Positions 1-6,238 of a stretch of 23,875 nucleotides of DNA are shown one piece after another; position 1 is the first letter of the stretch, and every line of letters begins with the position of its first letter. Made by a program: the position numbers and the translations under genes. A model generated the notes under the pieces. It searched no databases. It was not told the origin of the DNA and worked only from the letters and a program-made list of their open reading frames with translations. This DNA comes from CAZPCZ01 sp964585225 (GTDB lineage Bacteria > Patescibacteriota > Patescibacteriia > JACPHY01): assembly GCA_964585225.1 (NCBI GenBank), contig CAZPCZ010000015.1:1-23875 (forward strand), written 5' to 3'.

Positions 1-1158
1 GATCGTGAGGGCAAGCGCCTCGCCGCAGCCAAGGCTGCCGCGGATCGAGCGAAGGCCGGCGCGGACGAAGTGATCGCGACGGCGACGGAATTCCCGCAGC
101 GCAAGGCGGGGCTCGATTCCGCGTTTCGCGATCTCGAAGGGCGCATCGCCGAGGCGGAGCGTCGCATCGGCGAAGGCCGCGTGGTGTTCGATCGCGTGAG
201 CGCTCGCTACGCCGAGTCGTCGTGGGACGACATCGCAGGCAACGGGAGCCAGGCCGAGGCCGCACTCGCGTCTGCACGCGAGGCGCTGGAGAGCGGCCGC
301 ACCGCGGCCGGGATGGACCAGCAACGGTGGAAGGACGCAGAAGGTGCGGTGCGGAACGGCAACACGCTGCTCGACCGCGCGGACGCGCTCGTCAAGGCGA
401 TCGCCGCACTCGAGACGCGCCTCAAGGAGGCAGAGCGCGCAGCGCGGCCTGAGATCGACGTTGCCGCGGCTGACCTCGAACGCGCCGCCGCGTACGAGCA
501 CCAGCACGACGCGGACATCGACGATCGGATGAAAGCCGAGATCGCGCGAGCGCGAACGACGCTCGAGCAGGCGCGTGCCGCGCTCGCGGCCGACCAGCCC
601 GACTACCTCGAGGTCGTCCGGCTCGCACAGGAGGCGAACCACCACGCGGATCGCATCCTCGCGAAGTGCCAGCAGGAGCACGAAGCGGCGGAGCGGCTCC
701 GTCAGAAGGCCGCGAGCGCGGTCCGCGACGCGGAACTCGCGGTCGCGAAGGCGCACGGGTACATCGATGCCCACTCGTGGGACGTCTCGGACGAGACCAA
801 GGCGACGCTCCGCATCGCGAACGGTGCGCTCACCTCGGCGCGCGCCATGCGCGATCCGACGCAGCAGATCGCGGAGGCGCAGCGCGCGAAGACCGAGGCC
901 GAGCGGGCGTACCGCCAGGCGCGGGCGGATGTCGAGTCGGACGATGGGTTCGACGAGGCGGTCGCGTTCGGCGCCGGCTACGCCATGGGAAGCAGCTCCT
1001 CGCGGCGCTCGTCGGGCGGCGGGTACCACCCGCCGAGTCCGAGTCGTTCGAGCGGTCGCTCCACCTCCTTCGGTGGTGGCGGCAGCCGCAGCTCCGGCCG
1101 CTCGACCTCGTTCGGAGGCGGCGGGAGCCGGAGCAGCGGTCGTTCGACGAAGTGGTGA
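1..1158 (+). CDS. 3' part of a coiled-coil protein with Gly/Ser/Arg repeat tail (5' end outside window)
   Basis: The frame is open from the first base of the window, so the true start lies upstream; the GTG at 70 is only an internal codon. About 385 residues are visible. Most of it is Ala/Glu/Arg-rich with heptad-like spacing and should form long coiled coil. The last ~40 residues are low complexity: a 14-residue unit (SRSSGRSTSFGGGG) occurs twice and then a third, shortened time ending in Lys-Trp (1042-1155). From family knowledge, TPM-domain (YgcG/Psb32-like) membrane proteins of several phyla end in such Gly/Ser tails, sometimes after a coiled coil. I infer this may be the tail of one, but no TPM domain or membrane helix is inside the window. 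The two TPM-like paralogues downstream make that reading more attractive. A strong terminator follows. Confidence 0.6.
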   Translation, partial: DREGKRLAAAKAAADRAKAGADEVIATATEFPQRKAGLDSAFRDLEGRIAEAERRIGEGRVVFDRVSARYAESSWDDIAGNGSQAEAALASAREALESGRTAAGMDQQRWKDAEGAVRNGNTLLDRADALVKAIAALETRLKEAERAARPEIDVAAADLERAAAYEHQHDADIDDRMKAEIARARTTLEQARAALAADQPDYLEVVRLAQEANHHADRILAKCQQEHEAAERLRQKAASAVRDAELAVAKAHGYIDAHSWDVSDETKATLRIANGALTSARAMRDPTQQIAEAQRAKTEAERAYRQARADVESDDGFDEAVAFGAGYAMGSSSSRRSSGGGYHPPSPSRSSGRSTSFGGGGSRSSGRSTSFGGGGSRSSGRSTKW

Positions 1159-1169
1159 TGGTCATTAGG

Positions 1170-1216
1170 GGCCCCTCGTTCCCGAGGGGCCTCGTTCCTT
1201 TCTCACCTTTTTTCTC
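1170..1216 (+). terminator. Intrinsic terminator after the coiled-coil gene
   Basis: A 9-bp GC-rich stem (1170-1178 pairing with 1183-1191) has a TTCC loop and is followed by a pyrimidine/T-rich stretch with several T runs (1195-1216). It lies 11 bases after the stop codon. Confidence 0.8.
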
Positions 1217-1258
1217 TTTTCTCAGAGGGTGAGTGTGAGGAGACTGATTTTTAAACCA

Positions 1259-1306
1259 GCGAAACCTCCACTAAAACAACGGCCGTGAACATAGTGGAGG
1301 TTTGCT
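1259..1306. repeat. Isolated inverted repeat (12 bp perfect, about 15 bp with one bulge)
   Basis: AAACCTCCACTA at 1262-1273 is the exact reverse complement of 1292-1303, around an 18-base loop. Three further pairs form outside a one-base bulge. It sits alone between the terminator and the next promoter and has no T tract, so it is not an obvious terminator. The gene-free stretch 1159-1471 holds the terminator, this hairpin, a GC-rich repeat unit and the promoter. Confidence 0.6.
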
Positions 1307-1328
1307 CGGGTGTGGAACTCCCTCGATT

Positions 1329-1363
1329 CCTCCCCTTCTCTCAGAGGGGGAGCGAGAGGGGGT
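1329..1363. repeat. GC-rich hairpin repeat, copy R1
   Basis: A CTCCCC-type arm pairs with an AGAGGGGGAG arm and is followed by GCGAGAGGGGG. The same pyrimidine/purine signature recurs at 2658-2822, 4057-4190, 8679-8764, 10949-10973, 11011-11234 and 12440-12600, always between genes. Confidence 0.6.
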
Positions 1364-1383
1364 GTACGTCAATGACCGGATGT

Positions 1384-1412
1384 TTGACACGCGCAGCTCA
1401 ATGTGCTACCTT
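1384..1412 (+). promoter_or_regulatory. Promoter of the first Cys-rich membrane protein gene
   Basis: TTGACA (1384-1389), a 17-base spacer and TACCTT (1407-1412) form a near-consensus housekeeping promoter. The predicted leader is about 50 bases. Confidence 0.75.
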
Positions 1413-1460
1413 GAGCGATCGCTTGAACATTCCCAACCGAACAACCCTTAGCGCTACAAC

Positions 1461-1470
1461 GGAGGTGATC
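1461..1470 (+). promoter_or_regulatory. Strong ribosome binding site fixing a GTG start
   Basis: GGAGGTGATC is a 10-base perfect complement to the usual 3' end of bacterial 16S rRNA. It lies directly before the GTG at 1472 and supports that start although no ATG is present. The paralogue has the same site at 4289-4298. Confidence 0.8.
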
Positions 1471-1471
1471 C

Positions 1472-2578
1472 GTGATTCTCCTCACACTGCTCGCTCTTCC
1501 CGTACTCCTCGGGATCGGCGGTCGCCTCCTCGGGAAGGGGAGGGTGACCTGGAAGGAAGTCCTCGTCCACGAAGTCATCGTCATCGCGATCATCGGGATT
1601 GGGTACGCGATCGGTCGTTCGAACCGAAAGGCGGACACCGAGATCTGGAACGGAACGATCAGCCGGAAGTGGACCGAACGCGTCGGTTGCTGCCACTCGT
1701 ACGACTGCAACCCGCACACCTGCGTGCGGCCGTGCCTCGACTCGGACGGCGACATGTCCATGTGCATCGAGACGTGCTGGGACACGTGCTACCGCCACAA
1801 GGCGGACGTCACCTACCACGCGGTGACATCGAACAGGGAGCCCATCTTCAATGACGGGTGCCACCCGCCGGAGGACGCACCGCCGGCTCGCTGGCAGCAG
1901 ATCGTCGAGAGCGAGCCGACGGCGATCGAGCACGGCTTCGAGAACTACATCAAGGCCGCACCGGGCGCATTTCCGTGGAAGCGCGATCTCGCTGAGCAGT
2001 ATCGCGCGCAGATCCCCGGATACCCGCGCGTGTACGACACGTACCGCGTGCGTCGAGTGCTCACGCCGGGAGTCACGCTGCCGGATGCCGACGCGCTCAA
2101 CGCGCGTCTGTCTGAGATCAATGCGCATCTCGGCGCGCGCAAGCAGGTGAACGTCATCCTCGTCGTCACGAACGTCGCGAAACCCGAGTACGCCGACGCG
2201 CTCTCGGCCGCATGGCTCGGTGGGAAGAAGAACGACCTCATCGTGGTCGTGGGGCTCCCGAGTGGCTCCGAGATCGCCTGGGTGCGCGTCATCTCGTGGA
2301 CGAAAGTCACCGCGGCGAAGAAGGGGATCGAGAAGGGCGTGCTCCGCCTCGGGACATTTAAGGGCCAGGAGGTCCTGCGCGTCATCGAGGGTGAGGTTGC
2401 GGAACGGTTCGTCCGTCGCCCGATGGCCACGTTCGCGTACCTCAAGGCCTCGATCGAGCCGACCCCAACCGCGCTCTGGACGCTGTTCGTGATCGGTTTT
2501 CTCGTCGCCCTCGGACTCCAGTGGTTCTTGTGGACCCACGACCCGTTCGATGAGGAAGCGTACGGCCGGCGGTGGTGA
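1472..2578 (+). CDS. Membrane protein with external nine-Cys region and TPM-like segment, paralogue 1
   Basis: 368 aa of unknown function. Hydrophobic segments lie at about residues 2-20, 33-48 and 334-354. The positive-inside rule places the Lys/Arg loop between helices 1 and 2, and the C-terminal DPFDEEAYGRRW tail, in the cytoplasm, so residues ~50-333 should be outside. Nine Cys occur at 73, 74, 79, 84, 88, 98, 102, 106 and 130, including CCHSY and a CYRH end; they could make disulfides or bind metal. Residues ~226-275 (a hydrophobic strand ending VVTN, then AWLGGKKNDLIVVVG) resemble the core of TPM domains, but weakly. Start GTG is fixed by a perfect ribosome binding site. A close paralogue lies at 4300-5391, about 60% identical by eye. 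I cannot assign a biochemical function. Confidence 0.85.
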   Translation: MILLTLLALPVLLGIGGRLLGKGRVTWKEVLVHEVIVIAIIGIGYAIGRSNRKADTEIWNGTISRKWTERVGCCHSYDCNPHTCVRPCLDSDGDMSMCIETCWDTCYRHKADVTYHAVTSNREPIFNDGCHPPEDAPPARWQQIVESEPTAIEHGFENYIKAAPGAFPWKRDLAEQYRAQIPGYPRVYDTYRVRRVLTPGVTLPDADALNARLSEINAHLGARKQVNVILVVTNVAKPEYADALSAAWLGGKKNDLIVVVGLPSGSEIAWVRVISWTKVTAAKKGIEKGVLRLGTFKGQEVLRVIEGEVAERFVRRPMATFAYLKASIEPTPTALWTLFVIGFLVALGLQWFLWTHDPFDEEAYGRRW

Positions 2579-2594
2579 CCGCCACCGACCAACG

Positions 2595-2620
2595 AGGACT
2601 CCCTTCGGGGAGTCCTTTCT
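2595..2620 (+). terminator. TTCG-loop terminator after paralogue 1
   Basis: AGGACTCCC (2595-2603) pairs perfectly with 2608-2616 around a TTCG tetraloop and is followed by TTTCT. Confidence 0.85.
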
Positions 2621-2657
2621 CTATGGGGAGGCGATCTTTGGAATCAGTCAACATCTC

Positions 2658-2822
2658 TGGGGAGTGGCAGGAGGAGCGTCCATGGAGGCCGATTTGGAAG
2701 AGGGAGGCCTGGATGGTTCTGCTCCTCCCCTGAGGGTAAGGGGAGGTTGGGAGGGGTTACGAACGACTCGTAACTCCCCCTCGCCCCCTCTTGCTCCAAG
2801 CGGGGGAACCAGGACTCTCCAT
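2658..2822. repeat. GC-rich hairpin repeat, copy R2
   Basis: This copy aligns with 11029-11174. The first ~35 bases are similar, a 42-base block (2738-2779 versus 11089-11130) is identical, and both end with ACTCTCCAT. The core folds as a long imperfect hairpin around GGGGTTACGA and TCGTAACTCCCC. GAGGCGATC(T/C)TTG occurs as a direct repeat on the two sides (2628-2640 and 2826-2838), possibly a target duplication or chance. The right copy overlaps the next promoter. Stretch 2579-2888 holds only the terminator, this element and the promoter. Confidence 0.7.
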
Positions 2823-2835
2823 ACTGAGGCGATCC

Positions 2836-2864
2836 TTGACCCGCGAACGATGGTGCGATAGGGT
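2836..2864 (+). promoter_or_regulatory. Promoter of the ADP-ribosylglycohydrolase gene
   Basis: TTGACC (2836-2841), a 17-base spacer and TAGGGT (2859-2864). A GGAGGGAGGA ribosome binding site (2871-2880) follows, 8 bases before the ATG. Confidence 0.6.
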
Positions 2865-2888
2865 CAGCGCGGAGGGAGGATCATTCAC

Positions 2889-3947
2889 ATGGACATCCGC
2901 ATAGACGCAGAACGGCTCCGCGATCGGTTCCGCGGTTGCATGGTGGGTCTCGCGTGCGGGGACGCGCTCGGGATGCCGGTCGAGACGTTGACCGCGGCGC
3001 AGATTCTCGAGGCGACCGGCGGACGCGGCGTCACGGGCTACCTCGCGCCGCTGCAGCGGCGGTTTCACTCGACGGCGCTTCTCAAGCCCGGGCAGTGGAC
3101 CGACGACACGCAGCTCTCGCTCGCGATCGCGCGGTCGCTCATCCACTGCGGCGAATTCGACCTCGACGACATCGCGGCTGAGCACGTGCTTGAGTACCAC
3201 AAGGTTCGCCGTGGGTGGGGTGGCTCCACAACGCGCGGCATCGCCGAGCTCGCGGACGGGAGACGGAAGCCGGGTGATCCGGTTCTCGATCCCGAGGCGC
3301 ACGGCCTCGGAAATGGCGTCGCGATGAAGATCGCACCGCTCGCGCTCTTCGATGCTTTCACGTGCGACGAGGGGCGGGACTGCGAGTACCACGACCAGCA
3401 CGCAGTCACAGCGTTCCGTGGTACGGTGCATGAGCTCGCCTCGCTCACCCATCGCGATCCCTGTGCGACGCATGGTGCGGCTGCGATCGCGGCCGCTGTG
3501 TTCCACGCGGTGGGCATCGCGGGCAATGAACCCGCGAAGTTTCGGGAGCCGCATCAGGAGTTCCTCTCCTGGGCGGCAGCGGAGACGCACTGGCCGTGTC
3601 CGACGCACGGGCATGCGCTGTACGACGCGTGCCACCTCGCGCTCGGAGAGGATGCGGTGTTTCGCAGAGAGGGCATCCTCCGACGGACGCAGAGCGATGT
3701 GCGTGAGTCCGTCCCGTTTGTCCTCGCGACGTGTTGCATGCACCTGAGTTCCTTCCGCAATGGCGTCCTCGCCGCGGTGAACGGCGGTGGGGACACGGAT
3801 TCGAACGGCGCGATGGTGGGCGCAATCCTTGGGGCGCTCCACGGCTTCTCTGCGATCCCGCCCGAGTGGGCGGAAGACCTCGAAGCGCACGATGAGATCA
3901 TCGCCCTCGCCGACCAGCTCTTCGAGCTCGTGTGCAGCCGGAAGTAG
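2889..3947 (+). CDS. ADP-ribosylglycohydrolase family protein (DraG/ARH-like)
   Basis: 352 aa, a usual length for the family. These enzymes remove ADP-ribose from modified proteins or nucleic acids using a binuclear Mg centre. Visible motifs in order: GxxxGLACGDALGMPVE near residues 16-32; the metal-binding TDDT at 71-74; GLGNGVAMKIAPLALF in the middle, where DraG-type proteins have a GNG-rich motif; and GGDTDSN with D302 and D304 near the C-terminus. The start has a strong ribosome binding site and its own promoter. It lies between the two membrane-protein paralogues and upstream of an NAD salvage cluster, so a role in ADP-ribose turnover linked to NAD use is plausible but inferred. The substrate cannot be read from sequence. 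Confidence 0.9.
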   Translation: MDIRIDAERLRDRFRGCMVGLACGDALGMPVETLTAAQILEATGGRGVTGYLAPLQRRFHSTALLKPGQWTDDTQLSLAIARSLIHCGEFDLDDIAAEHVLEYHKVRRGWGGSTTRGIAELADGRRKPGDPVLDPEAHGLGNGVAMKIAPLALFDAFTCDEGRDCEYHDQHAVTAFRGTVHELASLTHRDPCATHGAAAIAAAVFHAVGIAGNEPAKFREPHQEFLSWAAAETHWPCPTHGHALYDACHLALGEDAVFRREGILRRTQSDVRESVPFVLATCCMHLSSFRNGVLAAVNGGGDTDSNGAMVGAILGALHGFSAIPPEWAEDLEAHDEIIALADQLFELVCSRK

Positions 3948-3953
3948 TAAGAT

Positions 3954-3995
3954 GCCGCCGCACTCCACCCCGGAGGGCGGCGCTTCCTTGTTTCC
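3954..3995 (+). terminator. Terminator-like hairpin after the glycohydrolase
   Basis: GCCGCC (3954-3959) pairs with 3976-3981, and an inner CTCC/GGAG stem extends it across a three-base bulge. A T-rich tail (CTTCCTTGTTT) follows. Confidence 0.7.
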
Positions 3996-4056
3996 GGCCC
4001 GCACATCGGGAGAGGGCGTGGTGAGCGTGGTGAGTTGGACGTTTGCCTTTGCGCGC

Positions 4057-4190
4057 ACCCCCTCTCGCTCCCCCTCAGAACGAGGGGGAGTGTTTCGTGT
4101 TCCTCCCCGTCTCTCAGATGTCCTCCTCCTTTTGCAAAGGGGGAGCGAGAGGGGGTTCGCGTGGAGACGCGAAGGGGGAGCGCGAGGGGG
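4057..4190. repeat. GC-rich hairpin repeat cluster, copy R3
   Basis: An 18-base segment (4057-4074, beginning ACCCCCTCTCG) is the perfect reverse complement of 4139-4156. Nested inside is a 9-bp hairpin (4068-4076 with 4082-4090). A second direct copy of the right arm, with one change, follows at about 4174-4190 after a small TCGCGT/ACGCGA hairpin (4157-4172). The gene-free stretch 3948-4299 holds the terminator, these repeats and the duplicated promoter block. Confidence 0.75.
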
Positions 4191-4400
4191 TGTTCGTCAA
4201 TGACAGGACGTTTGACACGCGCAGCTCGGTGTGCTACATTGAGCGATCGCTTGAACATTCCCAACCGAACAACCCTTAGCGCTACAACGGAGGTGATCCG
4301 TGATTCTCCTCACACTGCTCGCTCTTCCCGTACTCCTCGGGATCGGCGGTCGCCTCCTCGGCAAGGGGCGGGTGACCTGGAAGGAAGTCCTCGTCCATGA
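4186..4400 (+). repeat. 215-bp direct repeat, copy 2
   Basis: This is the second copy of the block at 1358-1572, about 96% identical by eye. It spans promoter, leader, ribosome binding site and the first 34 codons of paralogue 2. Confidence 0.85.
4212..4240 (+). promoter_or_regulatory. Promoter of the second Cys-rich membrane protein gene
   Basis: TTGACA (4212-4217), a 17-base spacer and TACATT (4235-4240). The arrangement matches the promoter of paralogue 1, with a better -10 hexamer. Confidence 0.75.
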
Positions 4401-5391
4401 GGGCATCGTTATCGTGGTGCTCGGCATCGGCTACTGGATCAGCATCTCGGCCCGCATGTCGGACAACGAGATCTGGAACGGCACGATCAGTCGGAAGTGG
4501 AAGCAGGACGTTCACTGCTGCCATTCGTATCAGTGCAATTGTCACACGACCTGCTCCGGGAGTGGGAAGAACCGTCACTGCAGCACGCACTGCAGCACGT
4601 GCTACCGCCACTCCCGCGACGTCGCTTGGAAGGCGCAGACGTCGAACGGCGAGACCGCGTTCTCCGACAGCTGCAACTCGCCCGGAACCAGCGAGCCGGC
4701 ACGCTGGACGCAGATCGTCGTGGGCGAACCCACGGCGTTCGAGCACTCGTACGACAACTACATCCAGGCATCGCCGGACAAGTTCCCGTGGCGCTGGGAT
4801 CTCCGCGAAAAGCACCGCGCGCAGCTCCCGGAGTACCCGCGCGTGTACGACCACTACCGTGTACGTCGGGTGATCGCGCAGGGAGTGGCGCTGCCCGACG
4901 CCGCGCAACTCGATACGGCGCTCGCGGAGGCGAACGCTCGGCTCGGCCCCAAGAAGTGGGTGAACATGTTCGTCGTGGTGACGAACGTTGCGAAACCCGA
5001 GTACGCGGATGCGCTCGCCGCCGCGTGGTTCGGCGGGAAACAGAACGACCTCATCGTGGTTATCGGCCTCCCGCATGGGCATGAGATCGCGTGGGTCCGC
5101 GCGCTGTCGTGGACGAAGGTCGAGGCGATGAAGCGTTCGATCGAGCAGCGCATCCTCCGCATCGGCATGTTCCAGGGTGCGGAAGTAGCGAAGATCATCG
5201 TCGGCGAGGTCGAGGAGCGCTTCATCCATCGTCCGGCCACCGACTTCGCGTACCTCAAGGAGTCGATCGAGCCGACGACGACCGCGTGCTGGGTCCTCGG
5301 CATCATCGGTCTCCTCTTCGCCCTCGGGCTCCAGTGGTTCTTCTGGGTCCAGGATCCGTTCGGTGAGGAGGCATACGGCCGGCGGTGGTGA
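4300..5391 (+). CDS. Membrane protein with external nine-Cys region and TPM-like segment, paralogue 2
   Basis: 363 aa, GTG start behind the same perfect ribosome binding site (4289-4298). Residues 1-34 are identical to paralogue 1, as is the EEAYGRRW C-terminus. The middle is diverged and the Cys pattern is rearranged: Cys 73, 74, 79, 81, 85, 94, 98, 101 and 125, again nine in total. Helices are predicted at about 2-20, 34-48 and 329-349, with the Cys-rich and TPM-like parts outside. The best conserved stretch between the two, TNVAKPEYADAL followed by NDLIVV, lies in the TPM-like segment, so this is probably the functional core. The function is unknown. From memory, similar Cys-rich membrane proteins may occur in some large phages; that needs a search. 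Confidence 0.85.
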   Translation: MILLTLLALPVLLGIGGRLLGKGRVTWKEVLVHEGIVIVVLGIGYWISISARMSDNEIWNGTISRKWKQDVHCCHSYQCNCHTTCSGSGKNRHCSTHCSTCYRHSRDVAWKAQTSNGETAFSDSCNSPGTSEPARWTQIVVGEPTAFEHSYDNYIQASPDKFPWRWDLREKHRAQLPEYPRVYDHYRVRRVIAQGVALPDAAQLDTALAEANARLGPKKWVNMFVVVTNVAKPEYADALAAAWFGGKQNDLIVVIGLPHGHEIAWVRALSWTKVEAMKRSIEQRILRIGMFQGAEVAKIIVGEVEERFIHRPATDFAYLKESIEPTTTACWVLGIIGLLFALGLQWFFWVQDPFGEEAYGRRW

Positions 5392-5405
5392 CCGCTACTG
5401 ATCAC

Positions 5406-5431
5406 GGGGCTCCCTTTCGAGGGGGCCTCTT
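5406..5431 (+). terminator. TTCG-loop terminator after paralogue 2
   Basis: GGGGCTCCCT (5406-5415) pairs over 10 bp, with two G-U pairs, to 5420-5429 around a TTCG loop. The tail is weak (CTTCC). Confidence 0.75.
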
Positions 5432-5449
5432 CCATTGGGGAGGAGGCCC

Positions 5450-5478
5450 TTGACATCGTTCGTATGTTTGTGTAATAA
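5450..5478 (+). promoter_or_regulatory. Promoter P1 of the NAD salvage cluster
   Basis: TTGACA (5450-5455), a 17-base AT-rich spacer and TAATAA (5473-5478, in context TAATAATAA). This is the strongest-looking promoter in the window. Confidence 0.75.
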
Positions 5479-5502
5479 TAACACTAAGCATGGGCGCAGG
5501 TG

Positions 5503-5539
5503 AGCTGAGTTTGACAGCTGAGCCGAAAAATGGTACGGT
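5503..5539 (+). promoter_or_regulatory. Promoter P2 of the NAD salvage cluster with flanking direct repeats
   Basis: TTGACA (5511-5516), a 17-base spacer and TACGGT (5534-5539). The heptamer AGCTGAG occurs at 5503-5509 and 5516-5522, on both sides of the -35 box with 13-base spacing. It may be an operator for a regulator, which is inferred only from position. Confidence 0.6.
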
Positions 5540-5572
5540 TCGCCATTCCGGGTAGACCGTTCTTGTGGCTCT

Positions 5573-5614
5573 CTTCAGCCAACGTCCTGATCACCATCGG
5601 GGTGCTGGCTGAGG
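5573..5614 (+). promoter_or_regulatory. Structured leader hairpin before the Nudix gene
   Basis: A 9-bp outer stem (5573-5581 with 5606-5614) and an inner CACC/GGTG stem (5592-5595 with 5601-5604) are separated by a 10-base one-sided internal loop. It falls inside the leader of both promoters, 36 bases before the start codon. It could be a control element; I do not recognise a known riboswitch class. Confidence 0.4.
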
Positions 5615-5650
5615 TGAGTACTGACCGACCTTTCCCACAGGAGACGAATC

Positions 5651-6238
5651 ATGAAGATCCCAGCCACCATGGTCGTCGGTCGTACCGCGGTGTGCGGGAC
5701 CGGCCACCTGCAGCTCGTGCAGCTCACGTGCCAACGCCCGGACGGCCGCACACACGTGTGGAGTGCAGTCGAGCGTCCCCGTGGAATCCGGGATGTCGTC
5801 GTCGCGTATCCCGTGACGCTCGAGCGGAAGGTCATCCTCATCGAGCAGTTCCGACCGCCGGTCGGCACGCGCGTGCTCGAACTTCCGGCCGGACTCTGCG
5901 ACCGACCCGGCGAGGCGTTCGAAGACGCGGCATGTCGCGAGCTCGAGGAGGAGACCGGGTACGTCGGCTCGGTCGTCCAGACGGTGCCGCCGTCGGCAGA
6001 GTCATCCGGCTCGCTCGTGAGTCGGCTGCACCTCTTCCTCATCGGCGTCACCGAACAACGATCGCCCCAGCGTGACGCCGCAGAGGAGTTCATGGCTCCG
6101 CTCGTCTGGGAGTTCCCGCTCGACGATCTGGCGGCCGCGCTCCTGCGGTACCACGCGCAGTACCCTAAGAACCTCATCGACCCGAAGATCCTCACCGGCC
6201 GCGACTGGTGGCGGTACTTCGAAGGAGGTGGAACATGA
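5651..6238 (+). CDS. Nudix hydrolase, ADP-ribose pyrophosphatase-like
   Basis: 195 aa. ADP-ribose pyrophosphatases split ADP-ribose to AMP and ribose 5-phosphate, clearing the product of NAD breakdown. The Nudix box is clear: G81, E88, then R96-E97-L98-x-E100-E101-x-G103-Y104 (REUxEExGU). It is preceded by ELPAG, typical of the ADP-ribose branch, and by VILIEQFRPPVG. One oddity: six residues separate G81 and E88 instead of the usual five, so the loop has a one-residue insertion. Start ATG has an AGGAG site. Its stop overlaps the start of pncB (ATGA), so the two are translationally coupled. Other Nudix substrates cannot be excluded. Confidence 0.85.
   Translation: MKIPATMVVGRTAVCGTGHLQLVQLTCQRPDGRTHVWSAVERPRGIRDVVVAYPVTLERKVILIEQFRPPVGTRVLELPAGLCDRPGEAFEDAACRELEEETGYVGSVVQTVPPSAESSGSLVSRLHLFLIGVTEQRSPQRDAAEEFMAPLVWEFPLDDLAAALLRYHAQYPKNLIDPKILTGRDWWRYFEGGGT

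Larger units (their letters stand above)
1358..1572 (+). repeat. 215-bp direct repeat, copy 1 (promoter, leader and first 34 codons of the membrane-protein gene)
   Basis: This block matches 4186-4400 with the same length and only about 9 differences by eye. It covers the promoter, leader, ribosome binding site and first codons of the two paralogous genes. Synonymous sites inside the block are nearly unchanged, while the rest of the genes has diverged strongly. Confidence 0.85.

Noticed and set aside
1285..1854. Plus-strand frame starting before the membrane-protein gene
   Set aside because: It crosses the repeat, promoter and ribosome binding site of the real gene and encodes Arg/His-rich nonsense.
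1454..2539. Long open frame on the minus strand opposite the first membrane-protein gene (similar ones at 2757-4058, 4282-5229, 8783-10300 and 15260-16669)
   Set aside because: These are antisense shadows produced by GC-rich third positions. Their translations are low-complexity Arg/Asp/Val-rich and match no family, while the + strand genes have clear motifs and start signals.
4057..4190. CRISPR array
   Set aside because: The repeated units are inverted, differ in length and spacing, and have no regular spacers; no cas gene is present. No CRISPR array was seen anywhere in the window.
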